A DNA stretch of 64,000 nt from Obelidium mucronatum. Its lineage: Eukaryota; Chytridiomycota; Chytridiomycetes; Chytridiales; Chytriomycetaceae. The translations under genes were made by a program, and so were the position numbers. Positions 1 to 13,489 of this stretch are shown in pieces; position 1 is the stretch's first letter, and every line of letters starts with the position of its first letter. The stretch is taken from positions 248,001-312,000 of the forward strand of contig JAIVFH010000024.1 of assembly GCA_025765595.1 (NCBI GenBank). Reading direction: 5' to 3'. A model generated the notes under the pieces. The model searched no databases. It had not been told where the DNA came from and saw only the letters and a list, made by a program, of their open reading frames with translations.

Positions 1-1426
1 CCCGCCTTCAACGACCGCCCGCAGGACATGGTTCGTGGCGCGTCGCGCGTGCTGGCCCGCTGTGTCTAACCCGCTGAGTCGCTTGCAGGTGCTCGGAAAC
101 ATCCTGCTGGGCGGCCTGCCCACCCTGACCCACCATTCGGACCCCCGCTTCAAGGCCTTCCGCAAGCTGGTGCAGCTGACGCTGTCCAGACAAGCCCTCG
201 CCAAGCAGACCGCGGCCTTCGACACTGAGACGCGTCTATTTCTCAAGTCCCTCCTTCCCTTTGCAGAATCAAACGCGTACGGAGAAATCAAAACGCAAAT
301 CGACAGATTCAGTTTCTCCATGATCGTATCCATCTGCTTTGGAATCTCGCTCCGGGATGTGTCTGAAGACTTTATTGAGTCCTTTTTCCACAACACCGAC
401 CTGATTTTCCTGTTGGCGGGAGCCGCCACAGACAAGCAAGCATTTTTCCCACTGTTGGCTTTCTGGCCTGATCCCAATATTGAAAAGGCCAAAACTGTCC
501 GGGAAAACGGAACTGCCTTCATCTCCCATATGATGGAAATGAGCAAACAAAAGGTTGAACGCATGCAGCATAATACGGACGTTGTCAATGAAGCCTGCTC
601 AATTGTCGATGAAGGGTACTCCAGTTCCACAAATATTCTTGCCGAATTCCCATCACCACCACCGCATTCACAAGAATCCGAAAGCATCATGGAAATGATT
701 ATAAGAAACCCATCTCTTGTCAGCAACGTTGACACAGAATCTCTCACAGACATGCTCAACAACCTCACTGTCGGGGCCGTCGACACTGTATCCATCGCCA
801 TCCAATGGTGTGTCGCCTTCCTCAAGAAATACCCTGAATCCCTCCACAGGATCCACTCTGAACTAGACACTGTAATCGGCCGAACCCGTCTCCCCACCCT
901 CCAAGACGAACCATCACTCCACTACCTAAACGCATTCCTCCGTGAAGCACAACGCGTCCGTCCCGTAAGCGCAACTGCAGTTCCCCGCGTGACGCTCACG
1001 GACCAAACCTTTAACGGGTACTTTATCCCAGCTGGGACTTGGGTCATGTTTGATTTCCACGGACTTGCGAGAAACACTGCGTCGTATGGTTTGGATGTCG
1101 ACGAATTTCGACCGGAACGGTATTTGGATCCTGAAACAGGAACGCGCTTTTTGACTCACTTGGATAGTTTCAATCCGAATGCGGTGGATGGGTCAACATC
1201 GCATCCGCGTGGGTTTTCGTATGGTAGAAGAGTTTGTCCCGGAAAGGAGTTGGCGCAAATGCAGTTGTTTTTGGCTGTGGCTGGAATGTGTCAGTGTTTT
1301 GAAGTGGTTGGGGATGGGAGTGATGTGGATTTGGATGCAATGTGGCCTGGTTTGACCAACCCGCCAAAGGATCTCAAAGTGTCTCTCAAGGAACGGTTCC
1401 CTGGAGCTGCCGCATTGCTTTTGTGA
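1..1426 (+). CDS. Cytochrome P450 monooxygenase, 5' partial
   Basis: Heme-thiolate monooxygenase, normally anchored in the ER membrane; the substrate cannot be told. The frame open at position 1 reads PAFNDRPQDM, typical of the region after the P450 N-terminus. It appears to splice at a 40-nt intron (49-88, GTGCTG...TTGCAG) into a long exon 89-1426. That exon shows an I-helix-like segment (VGAVDTVS, where most P450s have AGxDT), the K-helix ExxR (EAQR), and the cysteine heme loop FSYGRRVCPGKE with the axial Cys. It ends with TGA at 1424. The N-terminal anchor and roughly the first 60-100 residues lie outside the window. Family identity is certain from the heme motif; CYP family number cannot be assigned by eye. 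The intron is unusually short, so the 5' boundary is less sure than the rest. Confidence 0.9.
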   Translation, partial: PPSTTARRTWFVARRACWPAVSNPLSRLQVLGNILLGGLPTLTHHSDPRFKAFRKLVQLTLSRQALAKQTAAFDTETRLFLKSLLPFAESNAYGEIKTQIDRFSFSMIVSICFGISLRDVSEDFIESFFHNTDLIFLLAGAATDKQAFFPLLAFWPDPNIEKAKTVRENGTAFISHMMEMSKQKVERMQHNTDVVNEACSIVDEGYSSSTNILAEFPSPPPHSQESESIMEMIIRNPSLVSNVDTESLTDMLNNLTVGAVDTVSIAIQWCVAFLKKYPESLHRIHSELDTVIGRTRLPTLQDEPSLHYLNAFLREAQRVRPVSATAVPRVTLTDQTFNGYFIPAGTWVMFDFHGLARNTASYGLDVDEFRPERYLDPETGTRFLTHLDSFNPNAVDGSTSHPRGFSYGRRVCPGKELAQMQLFLAVAGMCQCFEVVGDGSDVDLDAMWPGLTNPPKDLKVSLKERFPGAAALLL

Positions 1427-1478
1427 ATTTTGTTCATGTGTTGGTGAAAAGAATAAAGATTGACAAGTGTTTTTTATG

Positions 1479-2040
1479 TCAAAGCTTCGCCTTTGTTTCA
1501 GAGACTGCTGCCAACACAACAGTCTGCATATCTTCCAAGACTTTTTCCAATGTACTGCAGAAAGCGGCAGTATCAGTCTTTTTGTTTGATGTTTTCGATT
1601 CGACACCAATAGTGATGTTTCCGCTGTGCAAAGCATAGTTCATGCCATACCTTGAATTCAATATTAAAAAAAGAGTACAGAAACCCATTTCAATCAAGAT
1701 CACATACCCGTCAGGATAAACAGTTCCGAAACCAGTCCCAACCACATTCTTTGATGAAAAAAGCCCACTTGTTGAAAGATCCCAATGCTTAAAAATAAAA
1801 AATAAAAAATTGAAATATCTGAATGACTCCCCCCCCCTTTTTTTCAGTACGTACAGATGACCTTGCGAATACAGGATCCTTAAAGATTTCATAAGACTCT
1901 CCAGGCTTCATCACCAAACGAAGACCAAGCAAGTGACGATCCACACCGAATCCGTTCCCTGCTTTACTAAGGTAGTCCACGTGGTTTTTACATGCAATTT
2001 TAAGCGCTTCCACTTTTTTCGTAGGCTGTGTGTGTATAAA

Positions 2041-2077
<37 letters not shown>

Positions 2078-3909
2078 GAGAAGGAAAGAAAAAGAATAAA
2101 AAAGGAAGAGGAAAAAAGTGAGCGGGATTACCGATGCCGAAGTGTCATTAAACGTCTTGATAAAGTTTGCCGAATCAATGGACATGGACCTGCCAGTTTC
2201 TGTTCGCCCATACAAGTACTTTCGAGTGCTGGCAGTTTCATAAACCGCAGGAAAGTGGCCATGCATTCTGAAAAAAGTCAATTGAAGAGCCATCTGCATA
2301 AAGGCGTCCGGACTTGTTCCAACTAATCGAAAAAATTTTTTTGTAAGAAAAAAAAATACAAGGCAACCAAAGACCAACTAACCCTCCTTCTTGATAAAGT
2401 CGGTTCCAAACTTGCGAAAATTGAGAACCTTCACATCACTATCAGCAATCAGATTCTTGGCAAACACTTGAGCATTGGCAATATATTCCTTCGCCTTGGT
2501 GTCCACAACCCAAGCAATTGGCTGAAACAAGGACGCATCCACCATTTCTGGAGTCGTTTGTTTGTTCTCCTTGCTGTGTTTTTTTTAAAAAAAAAATCTA
2601 CGATATTCAGATAGTTCCAGGAAAACAGGGGAGGGATATACCCACAATGACACTGCATAGTCCATCAAGTAGGCACAAACGAGGGCATCAAGCGGAGAAT
2701 GCTCTCCATTCGCACCAGCCCGCCCATCAGCAGAAACACACAATGTGATTGATTTGTCAAACCATCGATTCGATCCATCAAAGTTGTGAAACACATATTT
2801 CGCCAACGAGTCTGTAGATGGACCCACAAGAAACTCGTCCAGCGCGAGATTGAAAATAGCAGACTCAATGATGGAGAAACTCGTTTTGTTTTGTGGATCC
2901 AATTTTTCAAGGTGTTCGTGAGCCAGACTCCATGTGTCTCTGTGTTCGGCAGTAAGGATTCCAACAGCTGGTTGTTGAACAGAGGTTTTTTTGGCGGCTT
3001 CAATAATCTTCCAGAGTTGTCTGATTTTTTTAATGAGGTTGTTTGGTAAACGGAATACTAGAAAGTTCCAAAAAAAAAATACAAACTTTTCAATAGCTTC
3101 TGCAGTCAACCGGTTTCGGCCCACATAAACTTGCAATGCATAAAACTGATTTCTGATACTCACACAAATGTGTTTGAAATGACAAGGATGGGTTCCAAAA
3201 TTGTAGTCGCAGTCCTTCTTTGGGACGCGAGTAACGCCAAACACGTTTCTGTATTGATTCATACAGATTGGGCCCGCTTTTGTCATTTCAATTGGAAGTT
3301 GTTCACTAGCAGGAGGAGAAATTGACAAGGTTAAAAACGCAGCGACAACAATTACAACTGCAATTAAAGCAAGAATAACGTTCTTTACTTGTCTATTCTG
3401 TCCTTGTAATCCAAACAGCCAGCCGTGAGATTTGCGGCGCGTTTCACCTGCAAAGCAGTAAAGTCCCTGGGCCCAGACTGGTCTGCCGACTCGGCACCAT
3501 CCGCATTTCGGAATATAATATACCAGTTTGAATTGACAAGAACGCTTTCACGCCAGCTCTGGTAATGCGTTGTTTTTAATTTGGACAGGAATTTAGTTCA
3601 CATGGACGCTTCAAGTATTTAACAGAATACACTACGCACATGGTACGCCAGCGCGAGCCACCAGTTTGAGAGCCACGATCCCGGCTGGGTCTTATCGTGT
3701 GCGAGCAGCCTCTCCTGCAGCTGGGCCGCTGCGCCGCTGGCCACGAACTGCTTCACGTGGGCTTCTGTTTCCGCATAGTCCTTGTCCGAGGCGCAGAAGG
3801 GACGAATGGTCTGCAGATAGAGCGCAAGCGTCTGCTGGACCGGCGGGATCGGAAGACGCGGGAGAGTCTGCTGCAACGCGAATGTTGGTGGCGTTGGTGG
3901 TGGGGGCAT
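1479..3909 (-). CDS. Carnitine O-acetyltransferase, probably peroxisomal
   Basis: Transfers acetyl groups between CoA and carnitine, exporting acetyl units made by beta-oxidation. The first exon (start ATG 3909) encodes the family N-terminus (LPRLPIPPVQQTL, SWLSNWWL). Later exons give GPICMNQYRNVFGVTRVP, the NRWFDKS block and the catalytic-His segment DGRAGANGEHS, then the C-terminal TGFGTVYPDG region. About nine exons are separated by short introns; one of about 85 nt (near 3390-3310) joins DRID to NEQLPIE. The last residues are AKL followed by TGA at 1479-1481, a type-1 peroxisomal targeting tripeptide like that of yeast Cat2. No mitochondrial presequence is evident at this start (MPPPPTPP). 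One intron contains a 32-A run. Family assignment is firm; exact exon ends are by eye. Confidence 0.92.
2044..2075. repeat. Poly(A) run of 32 in an intron
   Basis: A homopolymer of 32 A on the plus strand (a T tract on the coding minus strand) sits in a carnitine acetyltransferase intron, close to the 3' splice site. T-rich tracts before the acceptor are common in introns of this window; this one is the longest and is likely to vary in length. Confidence 0.9.
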
Positions 3910-4100
3910 TCTTCAGTTTCTTGAATTTTTCAACTTTCGCGAGAAACCACATAATAAATGTATCAAGAATCAATAGCGGAAGTGTATTTAATCCCACGTT
4001 GTTCATTCAGAAACAATTGGCCAATGACCCCACACCAAAACACACACACAGGAACAAAAAAAACTTAATTATAACATGAAGCAGATTATAACAAATTCCT

Positions 4101-5045
4101 TTAGTTCTTGTAACCACGGGAAGAACGACGACCACGGGCTCTCTCGAACTTTCTGCCCTTGGAGCGGACGTATGGCTTGACAGAAGATCCTGGAACACCA
4201 GCAGCTCCAAAGTGCTTGACGGCTTCACGGGAGTTCTTTGTTCCACGGAGGAGAACGGTTCCCTTTCCAGTTGGGGCACGGAGAGCGAGCTGATCGAAAG
4301 TGAGGATCTCACCACCAGCAGCCAAGATACGGGCACGAGCAGACGCAGTGACACGGAGAGCGGCAATAGAAAGCTTTGGGACTTCCAACAGACGAATGTC
4401 GTCAGTAACGGTTCCAACAACAACGGCAGTCTTTCCCTCGTTGTTCTTCAGGTAACGAGCAATACGGGAGACAGACAATGGTGGACGGTTGATTCTGGAC
4501 ATGAAAAGACGTCTCAAGACAACCTTGTTGAACTTGGAGTCGGTTCTGCGGGCCAAGAAGCGGTAGAGCTGTGTGGCGAAAGTATTTAGGTATACGCATT
4601 ATCAAACACACACACTCTCAAGTTACCTTGACGAGCAAAGCCAAGTAGACATCCTTGGAAGATGGAGCGGATCTGGCACTCTTCTTGACGTGGTTCTTCT
4701 TTCCGGAGTCGATACCCTACGAATTGAGGTACTGTTAGCTTCGACTCTATATAGCTTTCTCCCTCTATTCCTCCCGCCCGTCAACGATCTCTTTTGAGGA
4801 ATGAGCAATTCCAATCCGTCTCTGCATCGTATACTATTGGTTGTGTGGTAGCAGTTGTGCGCAGAAGACATCGCAAGCAACAGATGCATGCGATCAAATT
4901 CGAAGAGCCCATCCCAACCATCCCGTCAACAAATCAGTCCTCGAGTCCACTATGAATCGTAAGAACGTCTCTGATGGTCCAGGTTCAATTGCTGCTGCTC
5001 GCTTGAAGCGATGGTGATGGGTGATGAAGCTGCCGTCCTCACCAT
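4101..5045 (-). CDS. RPL18: 60S ribosomal protein eL18
   Basis: Cytosolic large-subunit protein. The last exon (4568-4101) carries [20 protein letters not shown] through to SSRGYKN and TAA. Exon 2 (4716-4627, 30 codons) starts [12 protein letters not shown] and ends LLVK. Together with an initiator Met this gives 186 residues, the length of yeast eL18. Family members begin M-GID, so exon 1 should be little more than the ATG. The best candidate is ATG 5045-5043, followed directly by GTGAGG, which implies a 326-nt first intron (5042-4717). Long first introns are common in ribosomal-protein genes. A weaker alternative is ATG|GTTGGG at 4921. The stretch 4721-5042 holds no other gene I can see. 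Product certain; start moderately sure. Confidence 0.93.
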
Positions 5046-5255
5046 TTTTGACTGAAGTGAAGTGAAATCCAAAAATTCCAACCAACGCGCTTACCACACA
5101 GCCTTCACACTCGCAACGAACAACCAAGTAAATAAATGCTGAATTCTCTTTATTTGAACGCGAAAGTAAAACCAGAAAAACGGACGAGAAATTGGGGAAT
5201 AATCGGCGGGGGAAAAAAAGATATTAGAAGAAAGAGTTCAGAAAAGCCGGTTCTT

Positions 5256-7190
<1,935 letters not shown>

Positions 7191-7876
7191 TTCCTTCACG
7201 GAGAGAGTGGAGATTATTTTTGATCAAGCTCTCCAAGAGGAGGAATAAGGGCCGTGTAAGCCACAGCTGCTGCTGTTGTTGATCGCGAACACGCCGCTCA
7301 GTCTGCAGCTTTTGCGTCGTACTTTTGTTTTGCTGATCCGTTGCGGAATGAATTCCTATTGGACCCAGGCAACGAATAGAATAGTTTCGCACACTATTTT
7401 AACTCTTTCAGTATTTTGGATGTTCAATAGTCGATGTGCATTTGTTATCGTTATCGTTATCACAAGGAAATGTTGTGACGGCGGAAGCTCGGCGACACAG
7501 GCCTCGAGTCACTTCAATTTCGTTTTACATCAAGATGATACTAACTGACTTTTAAGAAATATTTGTGTTTTGATTTATTGTTGGAGAGGCTTGTTCATTG
7601 ATTCCTTTGAGCACGAAATTTCGCAACAACCAATTTGAACGTGAGTACTCACTTGCCCCCAACTCTGAGCACACTGTGGCAGCAGATCTATTGCCTCCGG
7701 AAATATCAAGCTATTTCCTTTTTAGAATCGATCAAGGACAGCACCCTTTTTGGTTATTGGGGTGCATTGGGCGGGACTTGAAATTTGGCAATCAACCCTT
7801 CAAAACCCCATTTTCAATGACTTACGACTCTACAGAACTCGCTTCCTGGTCTTCACCAAAGCAAACAAGTTCCATC
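7191..7876. promoter_or_regulatory. Divergent upstream region of AAT and RRM genes
   Basis: About 690 bp between the minus-strand aspartate aminotransferase start and the plus-strand RRM protein start. Both promoters and 5' UTRs must lie here. Several open stretches exist but none has coding character I trust. No TATA-like box or other motif stands out clearly enough to call. Confidence 0.5.
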
Positions 7877-10677
7877 ATGACCGCAGATCAACTCAGCTCT
7901 GGATCGCAGCCGCCAGAGCCGAGTGGTGGTTCAGTTAAGGATGACAGCCAACTTGCCGTCTCTCTAGCGACGCCGCGATTGGAAAATCACAGCGAGTTGA
8001 AGGTGAATGCGAATATTCTCTCGCTTAGTTTGGATGCTTTTTAGGGATTCCGGGGTCATGTTCAGTTGTGGTGTTATCGTGGCAAGGAACCAATTAAATT
8101 GATTTATGCTTTCGGATAGTCAGTCGTGCTCTGGATGATACTTCGAAAGCGCTCAGAAGTAGTAAATCACAGGATTATCAATACTATGCTGATGTCGGGG
8201 ATCTTATGTGTTGGATGGTTAATCAACGTAAAGTGGTTGGTGGCTGATGAAGAACTCGATACTGGAAGTTTAATCGGAATGTTAGTTCTACGGGTCTCAA
8301 ATAGGAAATATTTCGGAGCTATGATTCTACTCGACCGCCCCTAACCCTCTCCTGTACTGTTTGTCTGACATTATTGACTCAAATTTTAACACAACCAGAC
8401 ACAGAACACAGCAAATTCACCGTCACCATTGTCCCCAATTTCTCCCGCTCATCCGCCCCCAATTGCTTCGGCACGTGAAACTGATGATAACTCCGGAGCA
8501 CCCACAAGAACTCAAAACCGAAACCACAACAATGATTTTGGAAATAATCGCAGACGTAACCAAGCGAATTCCAACCGAACTACGAATAGGCTATCTAGTA
8601 CTAATTCTGAAACTTCAGAAGTAAAGCCGTACTTAGCTGCACCATTTCAAGCAGACCCTGCCATTTACAATGCTGCCGCCGCTGCTGCTGCCGCTGCTCA
8701 AGCTTCTGCTCCACATTCTTTCGAGAAAAGTTCACCAACGACTGCGGCTACTCCTCTTCAACAGTACACTTCTCCTGCCAATGCCCCTCGTCCACCATAT
8801 ATTGTTTATCCCAATGTCGTATATTATCCAGGCGGCCAGTCAACTGTCGCCCCCAACCAAGAAGTTTCTGCCTTTTTTAATCCTGCTACTTCGCCAGTGT
8901 CTCCCTATGATTCAAGTCCTGGTCAGTGGGCATTTGGGCCACCACATAATCAAAGTTCTTTCAATGCAAGACCACCACCTCCAATGATGATGTCACCCGC
9001 TTCTGGTAGAAACCCGAAAAGAACCAGCGGATACAAACTCGGATCGCTTGGACAGCACACCAATAATGTGTATGTGGCAGGACCAACCACTGTGCCACCT
9101 CCTGGACACCACCAGCAATTACAGCAACAGCAGCAGCAGCAGCAGCAGCCTCAGAACCGAATGATGGATCCACGCATCAATTCAGGAATCAGTCGAAATG
9201 TGTCTGACGTAAGCACCATTTCAAACAGTAGCAGTTTTGGCCGGGCAGCATCGAATGAGTCGTTGGGTGGTGGTTTGCAACAGCCAATGTTCCAACAATA
9301 CCGGGGTGGGACCAGCAGTCGTCGTGAATCCTTGAACAATTCATTTTCTCCAAACTATGCTCGTGCTGCAAGCATATCTACTGGTGTTCCTCCTTCTGGA
9401 AGTGACGGAGGGGATTCTGTTGGAAGCAATGGCTGTACTACGAATTTGTATGTGCGAGGGTTGGCGCCTCATACAACTGATGAGTCGTTATATGAGCTTT
9501 GTAAAGGGTGAGCTTTTGGAAGATGGCCGCAATTCAATCTTGATTCACAATTTGTTTTTTCTTCTAGATTTGGAAGAATTTATTCATCCAAAGCGATTCT
9601 CGATTTGGTGACTCAAGAGTGTAAAGGGTTTGGATTTGTTATGTATGACACCGATGAAGAGACGCGTGCTGCGTTTGATGGCTTGGTTGGGATGGGGTAT
9701 CAAGTTTCTTATGCGAGAGTGAGTATGAGCCGCAATGTTCGCCATTGGTCCGATATTAACTGTGTTTATCTTTTTTTTTTAGACTGACCCTCGCTCTCCA
9801 TCCAAGGACACGTTCGTAAACCGCTTGAAAAGTCTTCATGACGACCAAAGCACCAATATTTATGTTTCCAACTTGCCAGCAAATATGGATGAGGATGTTA
9901 GCAGCAGCGAATTTCTTTTTTTTTTTTTTTTTTGATTGCGTGAACTGATTTTGGCATTCTTTGTTCACCGCTAGGGTTTGATTGAGCTCTTGTTGCCCCG
10001 CACTGTTGTTTCGGCAAAAATTCTTCGTGACCCAGCGACGCAAAAGTCCCGTGGAGTTGGTTTCGCCCGATTGGAAACTCGAGATGATGCCATTTCTGCA
10101 ATCCACGAACTTCATGGGAAACTTGTTGCCGATTCTTTCCAACACTTGCAAGCTAGATTTGCAGATTCTGTGGCGCAGAAGAGATTCAAAATCAACAGCC
10201 AGCCGCAATTTGCAAATGCTTATGGATTGCCTCCTGTCATGAGTCCTTATATGGGAGGGCAAGTAGTAATTCCAGGTGGGGAGGAGGGCGGTTCTGTTGT
10301 TGAGCCAATGGATGGAGCGCCAACTGATGGAGGACCGTCTGGCGTGTATTATGATCAGTATGCTGCAAACTCTTCTGCTTCCATGTAAGATTCAATGATC
10401 TGTCAGATTTATTATCTAACGAAGGCTATCAAGGCCACCGTTTGTTTATCCAAACAATCCGGCGATGTATTACAATCATCAGACGCAACAAATGTACTAC
10501 GGATCCCAGTTCTATGCGGCACCACCACCAAATATGCCAATGCAGTACCCTGCAACGCATGAACCAGAGGGCTCTCTTGAAAGCCAGGTGCACTCACCAT
10601 CTCAATTGTCCGAGTTGACGGACTTAACTGTAAACGATGAAGCAAACGAAGTAGCAGAGGGACAAACCAAAAAGTAG
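7877..10677 (+). CDS. Tandem-RRM RNA-binding protein, RBMS-like
   Basis: Likely binds single-stranded RNA or DNA in post-transcriptional control. Six exons: 7877-8002, 8399-9507, 9568-9718, 9783-9897, about 9976-10384 and 10434-10677. The first third is low complexity: an eight-to-nine-Ala run, Pro/Ser/Asn-rich stretches, and a nine-Gln run encoded by CAG/CAA. RRM1 has TTNLYVRGLAPHTT as RNP2 and CKGFGFVMY as RNP1; RRM2 has STNIYVSNLPANM and SRGVGFARL. The spacing and sequence resemble the vertebrate RBMS/MSSP family. The tail is rich in Tyr, Gln, Met and Pro. The intron around 8003-8398 is long for this genome. RRM content is certain; orthology to RBMS is inference. Confidence 0.85.
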
Positions 10678-10919
10678 ACTAAAAAGTGTTTTTCCTTTCT
10701 TTTCTTTTATTTTCTCCCTTTTTTCCTTTTCATTTCCTCTCCCACCCCTCCCCTTGTTTTTAAAACCTTCCTTATTTTCTTTTTTTCTTTCTTTCTTTCG
10801 TTGTTTCTTTCTTGCTTTTCCGAGTTCCCAAAGCTTTGAAATGATCCCCAAATAGAGTTATACTTTTTTTCCTGTTGGACTACAGTTTTATTATTATTTC
10901 TTGTTGAATTCTCTCTTCA

Positions 10920-12916
10920 ATGATGGCAAAAACAGGTAACATGGCCCAGCCTGCCAGCCCCACAGCGGTCATCCACCACCAAGCGATAACTGAAAACAAA
11001 CTATCATTTGCCAGGTCTCGGAAGCAACAGCAAAGACAAGCTGGACGCGTGGGTTACAAGCGCCAACAAAGCAATCGAACTCAAGCAAGGTAAAAAGCGC
11101 AACACAACTGAAAATGACCAAAAAAAGGATCCATATACTGATGGAAATGCGAATTACAGTCCATTCAACCGACAGGCCGCTGAACAGCGTTGTTGCGTCA
11201 AAAGACAAGGATTCGGACGAAGCACGGCGGACCTTCCATCCTGAGTTCACTTACCCATTCTTTGGAGAGGAAGAAGTCTTGTTTGGGTTTAAGAACCCAG
11301 TTGTTCGGGTATGGCGGGGGGTTCTTTTTCCCTTCTTTTGTTCTTTGTTGGTGTCGTCAGTGTGTGTTGTCCAGAAACTAACCCCTCTCACACTTTTTTA
11401 TTTTTTTTGGGCTTTCTTCTTGTACAGCTTCATTATGCAGCGGGATCTCTGTTTACGTTCTTGGGAATGTCTTATACGTATAAAATCGACAATGATCCGG
11501 ACGAAATGGCGAAATCGAAACGACTTGGCGGTGTAGCCCCAACAGCGGATAATGTTCTGTCAATTATTCAGGAGAAACTGCCAGAAAAAGGTTTTCTTCT
11601 TCTTCTTTCCCGCATTGCAAAAGAAGTCGTTTTTGTTTACGGTTTTCTGTTATAGGCTACACAGACAACTACAGCTTATTTATGGACCATGTTCGTCGCG
11701 ATGAAAGTGGAGGATTCGTACCAATGGGTGAAAAAATTTATGAGTATTCTGTGAAGGGGTGTGATACTGCTGTTTACGAAGTGTACAAGGTACGTTGGTT
11801 TGGCGCATAATGGTGTTTTTTTTTAACGTGCACCATTCAGACTTCCTTCTCCTCTCCGCGTTTCAAAGTCTACAATGCCTTTCTTCAAGTTTTTTTGCTC
11901 TTGTTTATCGAAGGCGCTTCTGCAATCGACGACGAAGATGATGCTTGGGAGTGCCATCTCACATTTGAAAAGCGACGCAGGACAACTGCCGGCGCGACTC
12001 CAGGACATGATTATTCCTATTCCTTGGTTGGGTTTTCAACCGTGTATGCGTTCTGGTGTTTTCCGGATGGAAAGAGAATGCGAATCAGTCAGTTTTTGAT
12101 TATGCCACCGTTCCAAAAGCAGGGACATGGAAGTAGGTGTTCTTGTTTCCGACTCAACAGAGGTTTTAAAAAACACGCTGCTTTTTTTTTTTAGAACAAC
12201 TGTATAATGCAATGAAGCGCGATTTTGTGTCTAGAAAGGAAGTGACTGATTTCGGAGGTAAAAAAAATAGATTGTTGATACTCGGTTGTCTCAAATACAC
12301 AATTTTAGTGGAGGACCCAAACGAGGACTTTTCGAATCTTCGCGATATTTGCGATATCCAGTTTCTGTTGGCGGAAGTGGAACGAATCAAGAGTTTTGGG
12401 AATACTGACCAGCAAAGTGTTTCATTGGACTTTTTGACTCGTCCTGCAATTCCTTCTGCATCCAACGTGACAGGGTCAAGCACCAATGAAGCTATTGACA
12501 AAGTGGTTGAGAATATCAAGTCTGGAATTTATAAATTGAGCAAGGTTTGTCTTTTTTTTTTTTGCCTTCTTTTTTAACAGGTTACCCTCTGGTCCTCAAC
12601 TGCTATTGATTTATTTAAGGCACAAGGAGAAAGATGTATTGAAATGATTCGTCTCAAGTTTTTGGATCGTTCAAATAAGGCTGCTGCTAAAGATTTCAGA
12701 TTGTTGGTGAAGAGAAGATTATATAAACGGAATGAGGTAAAAACAGTGGCGAGAGGAATATTGTGGCTTTTTGTACTGAACTTGTTTTGTTTTTTCTCTC
12801 TCAATAATTAGGAAGCTTTGAGTGGTATGGATTCGGCAGAGATGCAAGAAAAGTTGCAAGAGACTTTCTTGAACGTGGAAGAAGGATATCGTGACATTCT
12901 TAAGCATTCTTCTTGA
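10920..12916 (+). CDS. HAT1: Histone acetyltransferase type B catalytic subunit Hat1
   Basis: Acetylates newly made histone H4, chiefly at Lys5 and Lys12, before nuclear import. A tiny first exon (MMAKTG) splices to LGSNSKDKLDAWVTSANKA, then to the Hat1 N-domain FHPEFTYPFFGEEEVLFGF. Later exons carry the IEGASAIDDEDDAWE segment, the acetyl-CoA-binding core RISQFLIMPPFQKQGHG (the QGHG of the GNAT fold) and VEDPNEDFSNLRDICD, and end LKHSS with TGA at 12914. About nine short introns were placed by splice consensus and frame. The neighbour at 13014 is a small candidate DNA-binding protein, but nothing suggests a shared function. Assignment is strong because the order of conserved blocks matches human and yeast Hat1. 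Confidence 0.93.
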
Positions 12917-13013
12917 TGATAACTTTCTGCTTTTTTTTTTTTTTTTTCTTTTTGAAGATTAGTTGAGAGTGTGAGATTGTCACCAGGAGAAGAAAAAAAA
13001 AAGAAAGAAATCA

Positions 13014-13391
13014 ATGCCTAGAGCTGCCCCAACCAAGGTGCACACTTGGAGACACCCCCCATGTCCTAAACGCATTATTAATGCTTTGAAATAACTCTGT
13101 GTATTGTAGAGATCAGCTGTGCCAGCACCGAGCCAAAAGAAGGACAAGTCAGTCAGGGCACCATCCGCTTATAACGTATTCATGAAGGTTAGTGAAGCCT
13201 CAGAACGGAATGACTCCCTTTTTTTTAAGTCTTTCGATTTTGCTTAATGATCTAAACATTCATGATCCTCCTTACAGACTGAGCTTCCACGAGTCAAGGC
13301 GGAAGACCCAAATCTATCACACAAGGATGCCTTCAAAATTGTAGCTGCCAACTGGAAAGATTCACCTTTAAATCCTGTCAATAAGAAGTAA
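13014..13391 (+). CDS. Small YABBY/HMG-box-like protein, 71 aa
   Basis: Three very short exons: 13014-13037 (8 codons, MPRAAPTK), 13110-13187 (26 codons) and 13278-13391 (37 codons plus TAA), all in phase 0 with clean GT-AG sites. The protein is a basic Ser/Lys N-terminus followed by RAPSAYNVFMK, ELPRVKAEDPNLSHKDAFK and AANWKDSP. The SAYNxFMK...LSHK(D/E)AFK...NW pattern is that of the YABBY/HMG-like minidomain (PF04690-like) found in plant YABBY factors and in small fungal proteins. This suggests a minimal chromatin or DNA-binding protein, probably nuclear. Each exon is too short to be found by a simple ORF scan. The gene starts 98 bp after the Hat1 stop on the same strand. Confidence 0.8.
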
Positions 13392-13489
13392 TGGATTGTT
13401 CAGGATGATCTTGATTTTTGGGGAGACTTCAGATTTCGCGTACACTTTTGAATAGCTTTTTACTTGTAATGAATGCAACATTTGGTGGT

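Noticed and set aside
2030..2326. Plus-strand ORF with long Lys run opposite the carnitine acetyltransferase
   Set aside because: The Lys run is the intron poly(A) tract; the rest is antisense to conserved exons.
8961..9371. Minus-strand ORFs over the RRM protein
   Set aside because: Shadows of a coding exon with conserved RRM and low-complexity sequence.
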